A DNA stretch of 64,000 nucleotides from Proteobacteria bacterium UBA981 (GTDB lineage Bacteria; Pseudomonadota; Gammaproteobacteria; Ga0077536): positions 678,004-742,003 of the forward strand of contig DBBP01000008.1 in the NCBI GenBank assembly GCA_002292285.1, written 5' to 3'. Positions 35,624 through 46,187 of this stretch are shown here, one piece after another (position 1 is the first letter of the stretch; every line of letters starts with the position of its first letter). The notes beneath the pieces are model-generated. The model saw only the letters and a list, made by a program, of their open reading frames with translations, had not been told where the DNA came from and made no database searches. Made by a program: the position numbers and the translations under genes.

Positions 35624-36433
35624 TCACCGCTCGGCGCGTACGACAGAAAGTATCTGCTCTAAACGCGGCCACGCCGCTTCACCAGCACTATCCATTAACG
35701 GCAGATACTTCGCGTTGAACCAATTGGTCAGTCCCGCCTGATACCCTGCACGTTCGCGCAGCGCCGCGTACCAGCGCGCAATGTTAGGGCGGTCATCCCA
35801 AAGACCTTGCAGATGCAAATGATCCAGGCGGGTGACGTAAGGGGCATAGGCGATGTCAGCCAGGGTTAGCTCATCACCAACAATCCAGACGTTCGTTGAC
35901 AGTGCCTGTTCGAGGTCACCGAGCAACTGGTCGAAGGCCTGCACTACCTGCTCGAAGCGCGGCGATTCAATACCTTCATCGACCACCGCGCGCTGTACCT
36001 CGCGCACATAAGGATCGGGGATACGAGCGAAGTGCGCAGCGACCGCCTCATCCGATCCACAAGCGGCAATGAGTTGGTGGCGAAACGCAATACCAAAACT
36101 GAGCGCGATGGTTTCCAGATGCAAGCCGTCGTCAAGTTTTTTCATCCACCAGCGCACCCTCGCACGAGCAGCCGACTCTACGGGCAGCAGTGGCGGCTCC
36201 GGAAAGGCCTCATTCAGATACTCGATGATGACGTTGGATTCGACCAGCAGATGTTCGTCGTGCTGCAAGGCGGGTACCAGTCCCTTTGGATTGATGCGCA
36301 AAAACTCTGGCTCGAATTGCTGGCCGGCGCGCAGATCAAGCTCAACGCCCTCCCATTCGAGATTTTTCTCAGCCAATGTAAAACGGACCTTCTGTGCACA
36401 GGAAGACATCGTGTTGTGGAATAGCCTGAGCAT
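35624..36433 (-). CDS. Glutathione S-transferase family protein (second)
   Basis: 269 residues with N-terminal thioredoxin fold 'MLRLFHNTMSSCAQKVRFTL' (SxxC-type active site), 'INPKGLVPALQHDEHLLVES', 'NVIIEYLNEAFPEPPLLP', and a helical C-terminal domain with 'ELTLADIAYAPYVTRLD'. The layout recalls beta-etherase or tetrachlorohydroquinone dehalogenase-like GSTs, though this is a weak hint. It starts the minus-strand run that continues through the other GST, the thiolase-like protein and the DUF35 protein. Confidence 0.87.
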   Translation of the reverse strand: MLRLFHNTMSSCAQKVRFTLAEKNLEWEGVELDLRAGQQFEPEFLRINPKGLVPALQHDEHLLVESNVIIEYLNEAFPEPPLLPVESAARARVRWWMKKLDDGLHLETIALSFGIAFRHQLIAACGSDEAVAAHFARIPDPYVREVQRAVVDEGIESPRFEQVVQAFDQLLGDLEQALSTNVWIVGDELTLADIAYAPYVTRLDHLHLQGLWDDRPNIARWYAALRERAGYQAGLTNWFNAKYLPLMDSAGEAAWPRLEQILSVVRAER

Positions 36434-36736
36434 GATGACGTGACCTTTGCCTGTGCGAACGGTGAATTTAAAACGATAACAGCGATAAGGCGTGAAGACC
36501 GCTTTTTCTGACCTGGAGCTGCGCCAGCTTGACTGGCAATTGCGACGCCCTCAGCAATCCGTACTGCAAGCTCCGCAATCAGCCCCGACAGTGGACGACT
36601 GCGATGCACCGTCGCTACGACGGCCCGCGGCGAGGCGCCTCAGTCGTGTCGCTAGGCGGCGACGCGGTTTCCGCAAAACGACTCGTAATCGAGGTTGCCG
36701 ACGTTACAAGTGTCTGAAATAACATAATTTAAAAAC
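36434..36736. other. Intergenic region upstream of the PEP-CTERM gene
   Basis: About 300 bases between divergent genes. The right end turns AT-rich into the sigma-54 site at 36737. Short frames here lack ribosome sites and read as low-complexity, so nothing else is called. Confidence 0.4.
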
Positions 36737-36752
36737 TGGCCCGATATTTGCT
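36737..36752 (+). promoter_or_regulatory. Sigma-54 (-24/-12) promoter
   Basis: TGGCCCGATATTTGCT matches the RpoN consensus TGGCacg-N4-TTGCt, with the GG and GC pairs at the exact spacing (36738-36739 and 36750-36751). It lies about 45 bases before the PEP-CTERM gene's ATG. An equivalent site precedes the other PEP-CTERM gene. In exosortase bacteria, PEP-CTERM genes are typically RpoN-dependent with PrsK/PrsR. Confidence 0.8.
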
Positions 36753-36796
36753 TTGAGATTAATAACAAAATTTAAGCATTGCTGGAGCAATATCCG

Positions 36797-37543
36797 ATGA
36801 GATACCTAAAAATGATTGGCTTAGCCGGCCTCGCGGCCGGCTTAAGCGCGAACGCCAACGCGGTTGTCATCGACTATGACATGCTGGGATATAACACCAG
36901 CCAGTCGGTCATTATCCACACTGGCTCAGGCGGCGGCAGTGGCGAATGGCAGTGGCGTCTGGACCCAAACGCCGCAGGCAATTCGTCTCTCAAGGTGCAT
37001 TACAACGATGCCGACAATAACGGTCTAAGTAACGGCGATTCGTTCACCAGTACGGGCTCCGGCTCGATGGTATTTGACGCCTACAGCGGCAACGATATCG
37101 ACGCCAATGCCAACGGCATGTTGACATGGAGCAACCTCAGCGGCTCGTTGGGCAACGGTAGTGATGGCAATGGTCACCACATCGCTAATGGCCTCGGGTT
37201 TGACTGGACTTTCTGGATTGGTGACGGCACGCAAAGCGGTCAGTCTTTCAGTGGCAGTGCGAACTTCAATCACTTGAATAGCGGCCAATTCAATCACGTC
37301 AATCTGGACGCGACGACTAAACAACTCACCTTCGCTCTATGGGGTAGCTTGACGTCGTCTGTCGTCAGTATTGGCGGCGATGACTTTTACGACCAGTCCG
37401 GTACGGGCAACGATGGCCTCGGCATCGATTTCACCATTCGCGGCTTCCCAACGCCGGGCGGCGGGCAGGTTCCGGAACCGGCATCACTTGCGCTTGTAGG
37501 CTTGGGCCTGTTGGGTCTGCGGCGTAAGAAAGCCTGCTCTTAA
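36797..37543 (+). CDS. PEP-CTERM sorting-signal exoprotein
   Basis: 248 residues from ATG 36797, nine bases after GGAG. A signal peptide (MIGLAGLAAGLSANANA) is followed by a Ser/Gly/Asn/Asp-rich, Cys-poor body. The C-terminal sorting signal is PEPASLALVGLGLLGLRRKK: the PEP box, a hydrophobic span and a basic tail. Exosortase cuts such proteins, which then go to the cell surface or extracellular matrix. No exosortase gene is in the window. The sigma-54 promoter upstream and a strong terminator downstream make it a single-gene unit. Confidence 0.92.
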   Translation: MRYLKMIGLAGLAAGLSANANAVVIDYDMLGYNTSQSVIIHTGSGGGSGEWQWRLDPNAAGNSSLKVHYNDADNNGLSNGDSFTSTGSGSMVFDAYSGNDIDANANGMLTWSNLSGSLGNGSDGNGHHIANGLGFDWTFWIGDGTQSGQSFSGSANFNHLNSGQFNHVNLDATTKQLTFALWGSLTSSVVSIGGDDFYDQSGTGNDGLGIDFTIRGFPTPGGGQVPEPASLALVGLGLLGLRRKKACS

Positions 37544-37565
37544 GCATTCGTAATTTTACGCGCTG

Positions 37566-37595
37566 CAAAAGCCCCGCCTCGGCGGGGCTTTTTTT
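37566..37595 (+). terminator. Rho-independent terminator
   Basis: AGCCCCGCC-TC-GGCGGGGCT forms a nine-pair GC-rich stem followed by seven T's, 23 bases after the PEP-CTERM stop codon. A-residues on the left side allow it to work for the opposite strand too, where the hydrolase gene ends at 37654. Confidence 0.9.
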
Positions 37596-37653
37596 AAGCA
37601 CAAGCGCCACAGTGCCAGGCGATTCCGCCCTCGCTACATACGTTAGTTCAACG

Positions 37654-39375
37654 TCAATCGTTGCGCTCAATGATCGGCAACAGCACGTGTGACGGATGCT
37701 CGGCGTCGTGCAGCACTTCGTTGTGAGCCACCACAAAATCTGCCTCATTCTCACTCGCAATGATGCCGCCGGTGTTGGTGTTGCGGTCGAAGCGCGGAAA
37801 GTTACTGCTCGATACCTCCAGTCCAATTCTGTGACCCGCCGCAAACACGTTGGCAGTGGCCACCATATCGACCTCCACACGGTAGACCGTCCCCGGCGTC
37901 ATCAACTCAGGTTTGTCGAAACCACCGCGATAACGTACGCGCAAGATGCCGTCAGTCAGGATCATAGCCCGGCCGTCAGGATGGATATCAACCAGGGTGG
38001 CGGTGAAATCGGTATCCGGTGCCGATGAGCGAATGTAGAGGACCGCTTTGACCGGCCCGGTGACTTCTGTGTCATGCATCAGAGTCTCGCTCGCGTAACA
38101 CAAGACATCGGTGCGGCTGGCGAGCAGTTGATGGTCACGCGGCCCCGCATTAGCAGCGATGAACAACCCCGGCAGAAAACTCGCACCACCGACTGTCGTT
38201 ACAGGGTTAGCCGGGTCATAGCGAAAGCCATCAGCGGGTTCGTCTGCGCCTTTCTCGAATGACAGCGAGCCACTGATCGTTGCCGCATTACCGTCGCTGC
38301 GCAGAAAAAATTCGCGCCACTGTGTATCAGGTAGCGGCCAATCGTCTTCCTCGCGCCATTGATCAGCCCCCATAATGAATAACTTGACCGGTTTGTCGTC
38401 CAGAACGCCGTTGTCCTGACCCTTTAACCAATGGTCAAACCATCGGATCTGATCACTGGTCACATCGGCAACACCGTCATGCGCAACCAGACCAAAATTG
38501 CGCTCTGGATATATACCCCCGTTATAGCCGTGCACCCACGGGCCAATAACGAGTTTTTGTGGAACGCGGGATTTCATGGCGCTGTAGTTGTTGAGCGTGC
38601 CGCCGAGAAACAGGTCATACCAGCCGCCGAAGTTGAGGGCCGGCGCGTTGATTTCGTCGTAGTGTTCGCAAGGCGCTGCCGCGCGCCAGTAATCGTCGTA
38701 GTCGGGATGGGCAATCCAATCTGCCGTGTAAGGCGCCAAATCAGCCAACTCAGGCAAATCCGTTAGCGGCACATGCCAATAGCGCTCTGCGACAGCATCT
38801 GTTGCACTAATCGCCGCCCCCACATCGGCCGGCGTTGCCTGCCCATGCCCCAGCCGCCGGACCACTTCACCGACCGCAAACGTGCCAGTCGCCCACTGCA
38901 AGATAAATCCGAGCTGAAACGCGCCACCTTGATAGGTCCACTTGTCGTAATACTGGTCGGTGGTGATAAAGGGCGCCATGGCTTTTAGCGCGGGCGGATT
39001 CTCGCTCGCCGCCAACCATTGGGTAGCACCATAATAAGACGCACCCATAGTGCCTACTATGCCATTCGACCAGTCCTGAGCCGCGGCCCAGGCAATGGTA
39101 TCTGCGCCATCTTCCGCTTCCTGGAAATACGGGCTGAACGTGCCGCCTGACTGAAACGTTCCGCGACAATCTTGCACCACCACCGCATAACCCGCCTGAG
39201 CGATACGCAATATGTCGCCGGAGAGGAAGAGCAACACCGGCTGTTCCTTGTTGTAAGGCAGGCGCATCATCACAACCGGGTATTTTTCTGCTGCAGATGG
39301 CCGATAGATATCTGTGGCCAACTCAATCCCGTCACGCATAACAACCTTCAGGTTCTTCTCTATCACTATCGACAT
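37654..39375 (-). CDS. CocE/NonD-family hydrolase (X-Pro dipeptidyl-peptidase S15-like)
   Basis: 573 residues. The ATG at 39375 (MSIVIEKNLKVVMRDG) follows AGGGTATGTGC; longer starts lack spacing. The alpha/beta domain has 'GIELATDIYRPSAAEKYPVV', 'AVVVQDCRGTFQSGG' and the nucleophile Ser in 'GTMGASYYGATQWLAA'. A C-terminal jelly-roll appears in 'FFLRSDGN', 'DTDFTATLVDIHPDGRA' and 'GHRIGLEVSSSNFPRFDRN'. Members include cocaine esterase, glutaryl-7-ACA acylase and dipeptidyl peptidases, so it cleaves an ester or amide. No signal peptide. Confidence 0.9.
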   Translation of the reverse strand: MSIVIEKNLKVVMRDGIELATDIYRPSAAEKYPVVMMRLPYNKEQPVLLFLSGDILRIAQAGYAVVVQDCRGTFQSGGTFSPYFQEAEDGADTIAWAAAQDWSNGIVGTMGASYYGATQWLAASENPPALKAMAPFITTDQYYDKWTYQGGAFQLGFILQWATGTFAVGEVVRRLGHGQATPADVGAAISATDAVAERYWHVPLTDLPELADLAPYTADWIAHPDYDDYWRAAAPCEHYDEINAPALNFGGWYDLFLGGTLNNYSAMKSRVPQKLVIGPWVHGYNGGIYPERNFGLVAHDGVADVTSDQIRWFDHWLKGQDNGVLDDKPVKLFIMGADQWREEDDWPLPDTQWREFFLRSDGNAATISGSLSFEKGADEPADGFRYDPANPVTTVGGASFLPGLFIAANAGPRDHQLLASRTDVLCYASETLMHDTEVTGPVKAVLYIRSSAPDTDFTATLVDIHPDGRAMILTDGILRVRYRGGFDKPELMTPGTVYRVEVDMVATANVFAAGHRIGLEVSSSNFPRFDRNTNTGGIIASENEADFVVAHNEVLHDAEHPSHVLLPIIERND

Positions 39376-39745
39376 GCACATACCCTGCTGTTCTGGGCGA
39401 CGAATCGCCACACGGAAACTAATTCACTAAACCCTGCCACGCCAGCCGGACACCAATGTTCACGCTTGAGCACCGCTTCGGACAGTTGGCGCGGTAGTTG
39501 TACCGCGAACTATGCCACGCTGTAAGCTACAGTTGTCAGGAGCTGCCAGTCGCTGTGCGGATTCATGTCTCAATCAGCACGGCCCAAACAGCGGCTGTTA
39601 TGTGCGGGGGCGCTCGAAGCGCGCAGCTTTCGAGTGTAGCGCAACGGTTCGGCTTTCCAATCGAAGGCTGCCATAACGTCCGCCAAAGCAGTCCGCTCGG
39701 AGCGGTGGCGGCACCTCGTTCAACTTTATTGGGAGCCTTGGGCTT
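39376..39745. other. Intergenic region between divergent genes
   Basis: 370 bases before the PAS/GGDEF/EAL gene. No repeats, RNA signature or convincing promoter seen. Confidence 0.4.
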
Positions 39746-42700
39746 GTGCCAAATAAAGATGCCATCGTCATACAGCTGGATAGCGCAAGGCTCGCCAAAC
39801 CGGAACTTGCCGCACCCGGTTTAATTCATGCCGTACTGGACGAATGCACGGATGCCGTTGTGTGCATTAACGCTGCACACCAAATTCTCTACGCCAACCA
39901 GGCAGCCGACCAGTTGCTCAACAAGGGCACGACGCTCGCCGACGACCAAACGCTTTTCGACATCGCGCAAATTCAGGCGCGTTCCGGCGACCCCTCAATT
40001 GCGTCGGCCGTTAGCAACGCTATTGAGAATCATCAGCGGACACGTCTGCACGACTGCACCATTCGCTTTGGCCAAGAGACTGAGGTGAAAATTGCTGACA
40101 TTACGATCAAGCCATTCAGTGGCGCAGAGGATCATCCGCTCGCGCTTGTTCTGCTCAACGATAAAACGGAAACGGCGGCGCTCACAAGCGCTGCTGCCCA
40201 CGCTGAAAGCACACTTAATATGGCCCGCGATACCGGGCGCTTCGGCGTTTGGTTATGGTATCCGCAAACCGACAAATTAGAAGAACGAGGCTTCCTTACC
40301 TCAGTCCTCGGACATGACGAAAGCCGACGCCCAACGAACAGTAACGAACTGTTCGAGCGCGTTCACCCGGCCGATAGAAAAACAATTGTCGACGCGGTCC
40401 GCAAATATTTTCGCGGTGAATCCTCGGTCATTGAAGTAGAGCACCGGAATCGAGATGCAGCGGGAAACTACCGTTGGACTCTTGCTCGCGGTAAAGCCAT
40501 CGAGTTCGACGTTAACGGGCGCGTAAGTTGTTTCCTTGGCACACACATCGACATTGAAGTGCAGAAAAGAGCGCAATTGGAGCTTGCCGAGAGCCATCGT
40601 TTGCTTGATCTGGCCATGCATGGTGCGCGCCAGGGCATGTGGGACTGGCGCCCGGAAACTGGTCAGCTCACGGTGTCGGACAGCTGGAACGAACTCTTTA
40701 AAACCGCTCAGCCAAAAACGCTTCCGACCCCGAACGATCCCGACTATCGCCTTCATCCGGACGATGTGGCAGCCACACACGAATCCCTCTTGCGGGTGCT
40801 GAAAGGGGAATCGGCCAGCCACGAAATAGAACACCGCCTGCTGAATGACGAAGGCGAGTACCGTTGGGTCCTGGTACGCGGTGTGGTGGCCGAACGCGGG
40901 CGCGACGGGCGCGCAAAACGCGTCATCGGCACACACACGGACATTACCGACCTCAAGGAAGCTCAGGCGGCACAACGACACACCGAAGAAATTCTCGAAC
41001 TGGCGCTCGAATCAGGGCAGCAGGGCGCGTGGGAATGGGATCCGCGCTCAGATACCTTCGTCTCCTACGGTTATTGGACGCAGGGGCTCGTATTTGGCGA
41101 TGGCCGTGCAACACCGACCGGGCAGTCGCTCATGGACAATACCCACCCGGATGACGTTAGTAACGTCCGACACGCGCTGGTCGCTCATTTGCGTGGTCAA
41201 TGCGACCAATACGAGACCGAACAGCGCTTACGTCACGAAGACGGCAGCTATCGGCGCTTTCTGGTGCGTGGAAAGATTGTTGCTCGCGACAAGGACGGCA
41301 ACCCGACTCGCGTGTGTGGCACCCATACCGATATTTCCAGTCAATATGCCAACGCGCAGGCATTGCGAATCGCCGGGGAAGCTAATCGACAGGGCTTGTT
41401 TGAGTGGAATCCGGTCACCCACGAGGTTCTGTTTTTATCGAGCTGGCTTACGGTGTTCGGATACGACGAGGCTGATCTGACGGCACAGAAAGAGAAGCTC
41501 GACGAATTAATCCACCCCGACGATCGCGAGAATAATATGCGCGAAGCGATGCGCGTGCTCAGGGGTGAAAAAGATCATCACCTTGAAATTCGCGTACGAA
41601 ACAAAAAGGGTGAATACGTCTGGGTCCTGGCGCGCGGCACGGTGGTCGAGCGCGACATCAATAACCGCGCAACACGGGTGATTGGATCCCATCTGGATAT
41701 TTCTGCGATTAAACGAGCGCAGGCGTCGGCCGCTGACAGCCGCCAGTTTCTTGAACTCGTCCTCGATACGATTCCCGATCGTGTGTTCTGGAAAGATCGC
41801 GAGAGCAGGTACCTCGGCTGCAATCGAAATTATGCGCAAGACGCCGGTATTTCAGACCCTCGCGCTATTACGGGCATGACAGACGACGAACTGCCATGGG
41901 GGGCAAACGCAGAAGTTTATCGCGCCGACGATGCTGAGCTACTTAGCGGAACGAGTGACCGCATCGATGCCGAGCGGCCGTTCGTCAACAGCCAAGGTGA
42001 TCGTCGTATTCTGTCGACCAAGAAAGTTCCATTGAAAGATCCCGCCGGCAACATTATCGGCGTGTTGGGTACCTTTAACGACATTACTGAAAGCAAGCGC
42101 GCCGAACAGGAAATCGAGCGGCTCGCGTTCTACGACCCGCTAACCAATCTACCGAATCGCCGCTACCTTCTCGATCGTCTGCACGCCAGTCTGTCATCAA
42201 CTACCCGGCGCAGCAGTTACGGCGCGGTCCTTTTTATCGACCTGGATCAGTTCAAGAACATCAACGATTCGCTTGGTCATTCGACCGGCGATTCCCTCCT
42301 TGTACAAATCGCGCAACGCCTGTCCAGTGTGGTGCGGACCGAAGACACTGTTGCACGCCTCGGCGGTGATGAATTTGTCGTACTCCTGCCGGAGCTCACT
42401 CACGATCTGTCCACCAGCACCCAGCAAACGCGCTACGTCGCCGACAGGTTCATGCCGAACTCGCCGAATCGTACGCCATTGCCGGGCACGAGTTTCATGT
42501 CACGCCCACCATTGGGATCACCTTGTTCCCAGGCACAGCCAAGTCAGTTGACGATGTTCTTAAACAAGCTGATGCCGCCATGTATCGGGGCAAAGCCGCC
42601 GGGCGCAACGTGACTCGATTCTACGATCCGAGTATGCGCACGTTGGCCGATGATCGCCTTGAGATGGAGAGTGCCCTGCGAGTCGCGCTGAAGGAAGAGC

Positions 42701-43422
42701 AATTCGAGCTCCATTATCAGCCGCTGTTCGATGGGCAACAGCGCATGTTTGGCTGCGAGGCTTTATTGCGCTGGGAACGCCCGGGGCGCGGGCAGGTCCC
42801 ACCAACGGCATTCATACGCGTGGCGGAAGAATGCGGGCTCATCCAGCAACTTGGTGATTGGGTGCTGCGCACGGCGCTACAACAGTTGGGCGAATTCCAA
42901 CGGGCGTGTCCGGACCATTTCGAACATGTGTCCATTAACGTTAGCGCCTACCAATTCCGCACCCGTGACTTCGTCCAGCAGCTCGAAGCGATACTCGTCA
43001 ACACGGGGGCTGACCCGCGCGCAGTGGTGCTCGAAGTGACCGAAGGTACTGTGAGTGAAAATATCGATCAGACGGTCGCAAAAATGGAACGATTACGCGC
43101 ACTAGGTGTGCGCTTTTCAGTCGACGATTTCGGCGTAGGCTATTCTTCGCTCGCGTCCTTGATGCGTCTGCCGCTACAACAGCTGAAAATTGACCGCTCA
43201 TTCGTACGCGACATCGATAATGACCCCGGCGACAAGATTATTATCGAAACGATACTATCGATGGGCAGACACCTCGGCATGCAAATCATCGCGGAAGGTG
43301 TAGAAACAGACACGCAATTGTCGTTTTTGCGGGATCGCGATTGCGATGGCTTTCAAGGTTATTTCTTCAGCCATCCGCTACCTGCTGATGAGTTGATCAA
43401 ACGTTGCCGCTCTGGGCTTTAG
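39746..43422 (+). pseudogene. Six-PAS diguanylate cyclase/phosphodiesterase with a frameshift in the GGDEF domain
   Basis: A GTG-started gene encoding six PAS domains (about residues 25-140, 150-285, 285-415, 415-545, 545-670 and 675-800; most of the PAS_3 type with 'HPDD' and 'GTHTDI' ends). A GGDEF domain with intact 'RLGGDEFVVLLPE' follows. After codon 'GCCGACAGG' near 42448 the frame is lost; adding one G gives 'ADRVHAELAESYAI', which joins the -1 frame running to 43422. That part finishes GGDEF ('PTIGITLFPGTAKSVDDVL') and holds an EAL domain ('FGCEALLRWERPGRG', 'VDDFGVGYSSLASLMRLP'). As written, the EAL domain is not translated with the rest. A one-base sequencing deletion is a real possibility. 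Confidence 0.85.
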
Positions 43423-43440
43423 GAGCGCGTACGTCAAGTA

Positions 43441-43968
43441 TCAGGCTGCCGGCGCTTGTGCCGTCATGATCCAATTGACGACGTCATTGGCATCCCGCTG
43501 TCCCCAGACGACTTTGGTACCACGACCAAGCATATTCTTCACCGGATCAACCCGTCGCCATTCGTTGGCGACGACGCGGTGGGCGATTTTCCATTCATCA
43601 TCGCGCTTCTCGAAGCGATCAACATAGCGGATCCCGAATACGTCATCTTTGCCGTTACCTTGCTCATCTTCACGTCGATGATAGGCGACCGCATAGGTCT
43701 CGGCACGCGCCTTGTCGCCATCTATCTCGATCAGCATATTGCCCATAAAATGTTGCGTGGCGGTCCACTTGGGCAGGAACTCACGGGCACCGGCGATAAA
43801 TTCATCGGGTGTGCCGCGCATCGAACCATGATCGTCATAGGCATCATCGTGATAGCACGAGCGCACCAGATCGAAATCCAAGCGGTCAATACCACGCGCG
43901 TAGCGCAGAATGACATCCTGAATTTCCTGTCGCGCGATTAACCAATCAATCTTGTTTGCATCTGCCAT
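43441..43968 (-). CDS. SnoaL/NTF2-like family protein
   Basis: 175 residues behind a perfect AGGAGG site. Cone-fold traits include the opening helix 'ARQEIQDVILRYARGIDRLD', 'DLVRSCYHDDAYDDHGSMRG', and the strand set 'ARAETYAVAYHRRED' and 'IRYVDRFEKRDDEWKIAHRV'. This subgroup (SnoaL_4 type) is common in steroid and aromatic degraders and resembles ring-hydroxylating dioxygenase small subunits or isomerases. No direct catalytic assignment. It stands alone. Confidence 0.85.
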   Translation of the reverse strand: MADANKIDWLIARQEIQDVILRYARGIDRLDFDLVRSCYHDDAYDDHGSMRGTPDEFIAGAREFLPKWTATQHFMGNMLIEIDGDKARAETYAVAYHRREDEQGNGKDDVFGIRYVDRFEKRDDEWKIAHRVVANEWRRVDPVKNMLGRGTKVVWGQRDANDVVNWIMTAQAPAA

Positions 43969-44093
43969 CGTGTCGCCTCCTGTCTGCGCTCACCACAATC
44001 GGTCTCTGCGGTCGATAATACAACCTATACTTAGCCACGATGGGCGTTCGCGCCAGTCACAGCATTAACCCAGTTCAGGTGGAGGACATACCA

Positions 44094-44315
44094 TTGGCGA
44101 CGCTAAACGTAGTCTCAGAAATTCCGGGCACGGTCTGGAAGATCGAATGCAAAGTCGGCGACAGCGTCGCCAGCGGAGACGTCTTGCTGATACTTGAATC
44201 GATGAAGATGGAAATACCGGTGCAGGCGGCAGATGCGGGCGTGATCGCCTCGATAAGCGTCGCTGAAGGCGATTTCGTTGCTGACGGCGATACGGTCGCA
44301 ACTCTGGAAACTTGA
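44094..44315 (+). CDS. Biotin carboxyl carrier protein, minimal single-domain
   Basis: 73 residues, starting at TTG 44094 because GGAGG lies eight bases before it; the in-frame ATG at 44040 has no ribosome site. The sequence is one biotinyl domain with the biotin Lys in 'LLILESMKMEIPVQAA' and flanking 'PGTVWKIECKVGDSVASGD'. It carries carboxyl-biotin between a biotin carboxylase and a carboxyltransferase. A carboxyltransferase gene lies just across a 33-base gap on the opposite strand; the biotin carboxylase is elsewhere. Confidence 0.9.
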   Translation: MATLNVVSEIPGTVWKIECKVGDSVASGDVLLILESMKMEIPVQAADAGVIASISVAEGDFVADGDTVATLET

Positions 44316-44348
44316 TGGGCGATGGGCGGTGCTGAGCCCGCCCGTCGT

Positions 44349-45911
44349 TCAGAACATTGTCGGCCAGTTGGCCAGCCGGCGATCGCTGCGGCCCATGTCA
44401 CCGTCGGGCCCCTGCGCGCGACGTAAAGCACGGACCAGTTCGATGCGCGTATCGGCGGGATCGATGATGTCATCGACAAGATTCAGTCCGGCCGCTTCCC
44501 AGGGCGAGTTCATTTCCTGCAACTCGGCGAGCAAGCGTTCGCGTTCGGCTTCCGGGTCCGGCGCGCTCGCCAGCTTGCGCCCGTAAACAACGTTGACAGC
44601 CACTTCCGGAGCCATAAACGAAACGTCCGCAGTGGGCCATGCCAGCAGACAATCGGCATTCATATTTGCGCCAAGCATATTGCAATGCGCCATGCCATAA
44701 GACTTGCGCACGATCACACTGAGCTTCGGTACGGTGGCATGATGCAGGGCGTCAATGAACTGCATGATACGCAATGGCATTTTGTGCCGCTCGGCAGCTT
44801 CACTGACGAAAAACCCAGGCGTGTCGTGAAGAAATATCAGCGGAATATGGAATGAATCGCAAAGCGCGATAAATGCCGTCGCCTTCTCGCAAGCACCCCA
44901 CCCCATTGCACCTGCGTTGAACATCGGATTGTTCGCCAACACGCCGACCACCGTGCCATCGAGGCGCGCAAGCGCGGTGATCAGGCTACGGTCATACAGC
45001 GGTTTCAGTTCCAGCATGCTGTCCTTGTCGACAATCGTGCTTAAAACCCTGCGCATGTCATAGCCCTTGCGCGGTGAGGCCGGCAGTTGCTCATAAATAT
45101 CGTCAAGTCGCCGCTCTGCCGGATCGCCTGAGCGCACCAAAGGGGGGAGATGGTTCGCGTTCGACGGCAGGTAACTCAACACCTTGCGCACGAGTTGCAA
45201 ACAATGAGCGTCGTCATCGGCAAACAGGTCGACCAGGCCGGTCGTCCGGGCGTGCAATTCCCAGCCGCCAAGCGCTTGCGCTTCAACCTGTTCACCGGTT
45301 GCGGCCGCGAGTACCGGCGGCCCGGTCACCGCCATCACTGAACTTTTGACCTGTACGACGATATCGGCCAGTTGCGCGTAAAAACTCGGGCCGCCAAAAC
45401 AATCACCCATGATGGTCGCGACATAGGGTACGAAGCGATCCCGGGTGGGTTGGTCAATCGGCAGGACAATACTCATGAGTCCCGGCGCACCCATCACGTC
45501 CGGGATACGCCCGCCGCCTGCGTCACCAAGATTAATTATCGGGAACCCCTTCTTGAGCGCGTAGTCCATTCCTTCATGGGATTTCTTGTGACCGACCCGA
45601 CCGTAGGAACCGGCCTTGATGGTGGCGTCGTCGGCTCCGATATAGACCGCCCGGCCGTCCACTTCGCCGAATCCGGTTATCTTGCCGTCGGTCGGTGTGG
45701 TGTCCCGGTCGGGTTCGCGATCACTGCGCGCGAGCAAGCCTAGCTCCTGAAAAGAATCAGCGTCGAGCAGCCCGGCAATTCGCTCGCGCGCGCTCAGCCG
45801 ACCCGCCGCGTGTTGACGCGCAAGCTTGTCAGGTCCACCCATCCCCCGAGCATGCGCTTTAGCGCTCGCGAGACGTTCTAGATGGTAGGGATCGTCAGGA
45901 TGATCGGACAT
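44349..45911 (-). CDS. Acyl-CoA carboxylase beta (carboxyltransferase) subunit
   Basis: 520 residues from ATG 45911 (MSDHPDDPYHLERL) behind GGAAGCATTATTG; ATG 45962 is an alternative without a ribosome site. Crotonase-like carboxyltransferase halves are visible: 'KLARQHAAGRLSARERIAGL', 'YGRVGHKKSHEGMDYALKKG' and 'NLGDAGGGRIPDVMG' in the first, 'VGVLANNPMFNAGAMGWGAC' and 'IPLIFLHDTPGFFVSEAAE' in the second. It accepts CO2 from biotin and carboxylates propionyl-, methylcrotonyl-, geranyl- or another acyl-CoA. The convergent minimal BCCP gene is a likely partner. Confidence 0.9.
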   Translation of the reverse strand: MSDHPDDPYHLERLASAKAHARGMGGPDKLARQHAAGRLSARERIAGLLDADSFQELGLLARSDREPDRDTTPTDGKITGFGEVDGRAVYIGADDATIKAGSYGRVGHKKSHEGMDYALKKGFPIINLGDAGGGRIPDVMGAPGLMSIVLPIDQPTRDRFVPYVATIMGDCFGGPSFYAQLADIVVQVKSSVMAVTGPPVLAAATGEQVEAQALGGWELHARTTGLVDLFADDDAHCLQLVRKVLSYLPSNANHLPPLVRSGDPAERRLDDIYEQLPASPRKGYDMRRVLSTIVDKDSMLELKPLYDRSLITALARLDGTVVGVLANNPMFNAGAMGWGACEKATAFIALCDSFHIPLIFLHDTPGFFVSEAAERHKMPLRIMQFIDALHHATVPKLSVIVRKSYGMAHCNMLGANMNADCLLAWPTADVSFMAPEVAVNVVYGRKLASAPDPEAERERLLAELQEMNSPWEAAGLNLVDDIIDPADTRIELVRALRRAQGPDGDMGRSDRRLANWPTMF

Positions 45912-46187
45912 CAATAATGCTTCCGCGCTGGCAGGGTTGGACTCGAAAGAAGATGCCGTCATGCTAGTCGGCAGGCGCAAGCGCGGCAACACCGCGCAGT
46001 ACATGACGAATCGGCATAGAGACACTTTCAAAGCCGCACAAGCCGCGCTATAAGGACAGCGACGAATGAGTACGGAGCGTGTATGAAACGTTTGCACACA
46101 CCGGGTGCGACACTGCGAGCGACCTGCCGAGGCAAGTTCCGCGGGCTACCTTATTGCGCGCCTGGCGATACCCCTTCGCAGGCCCTG

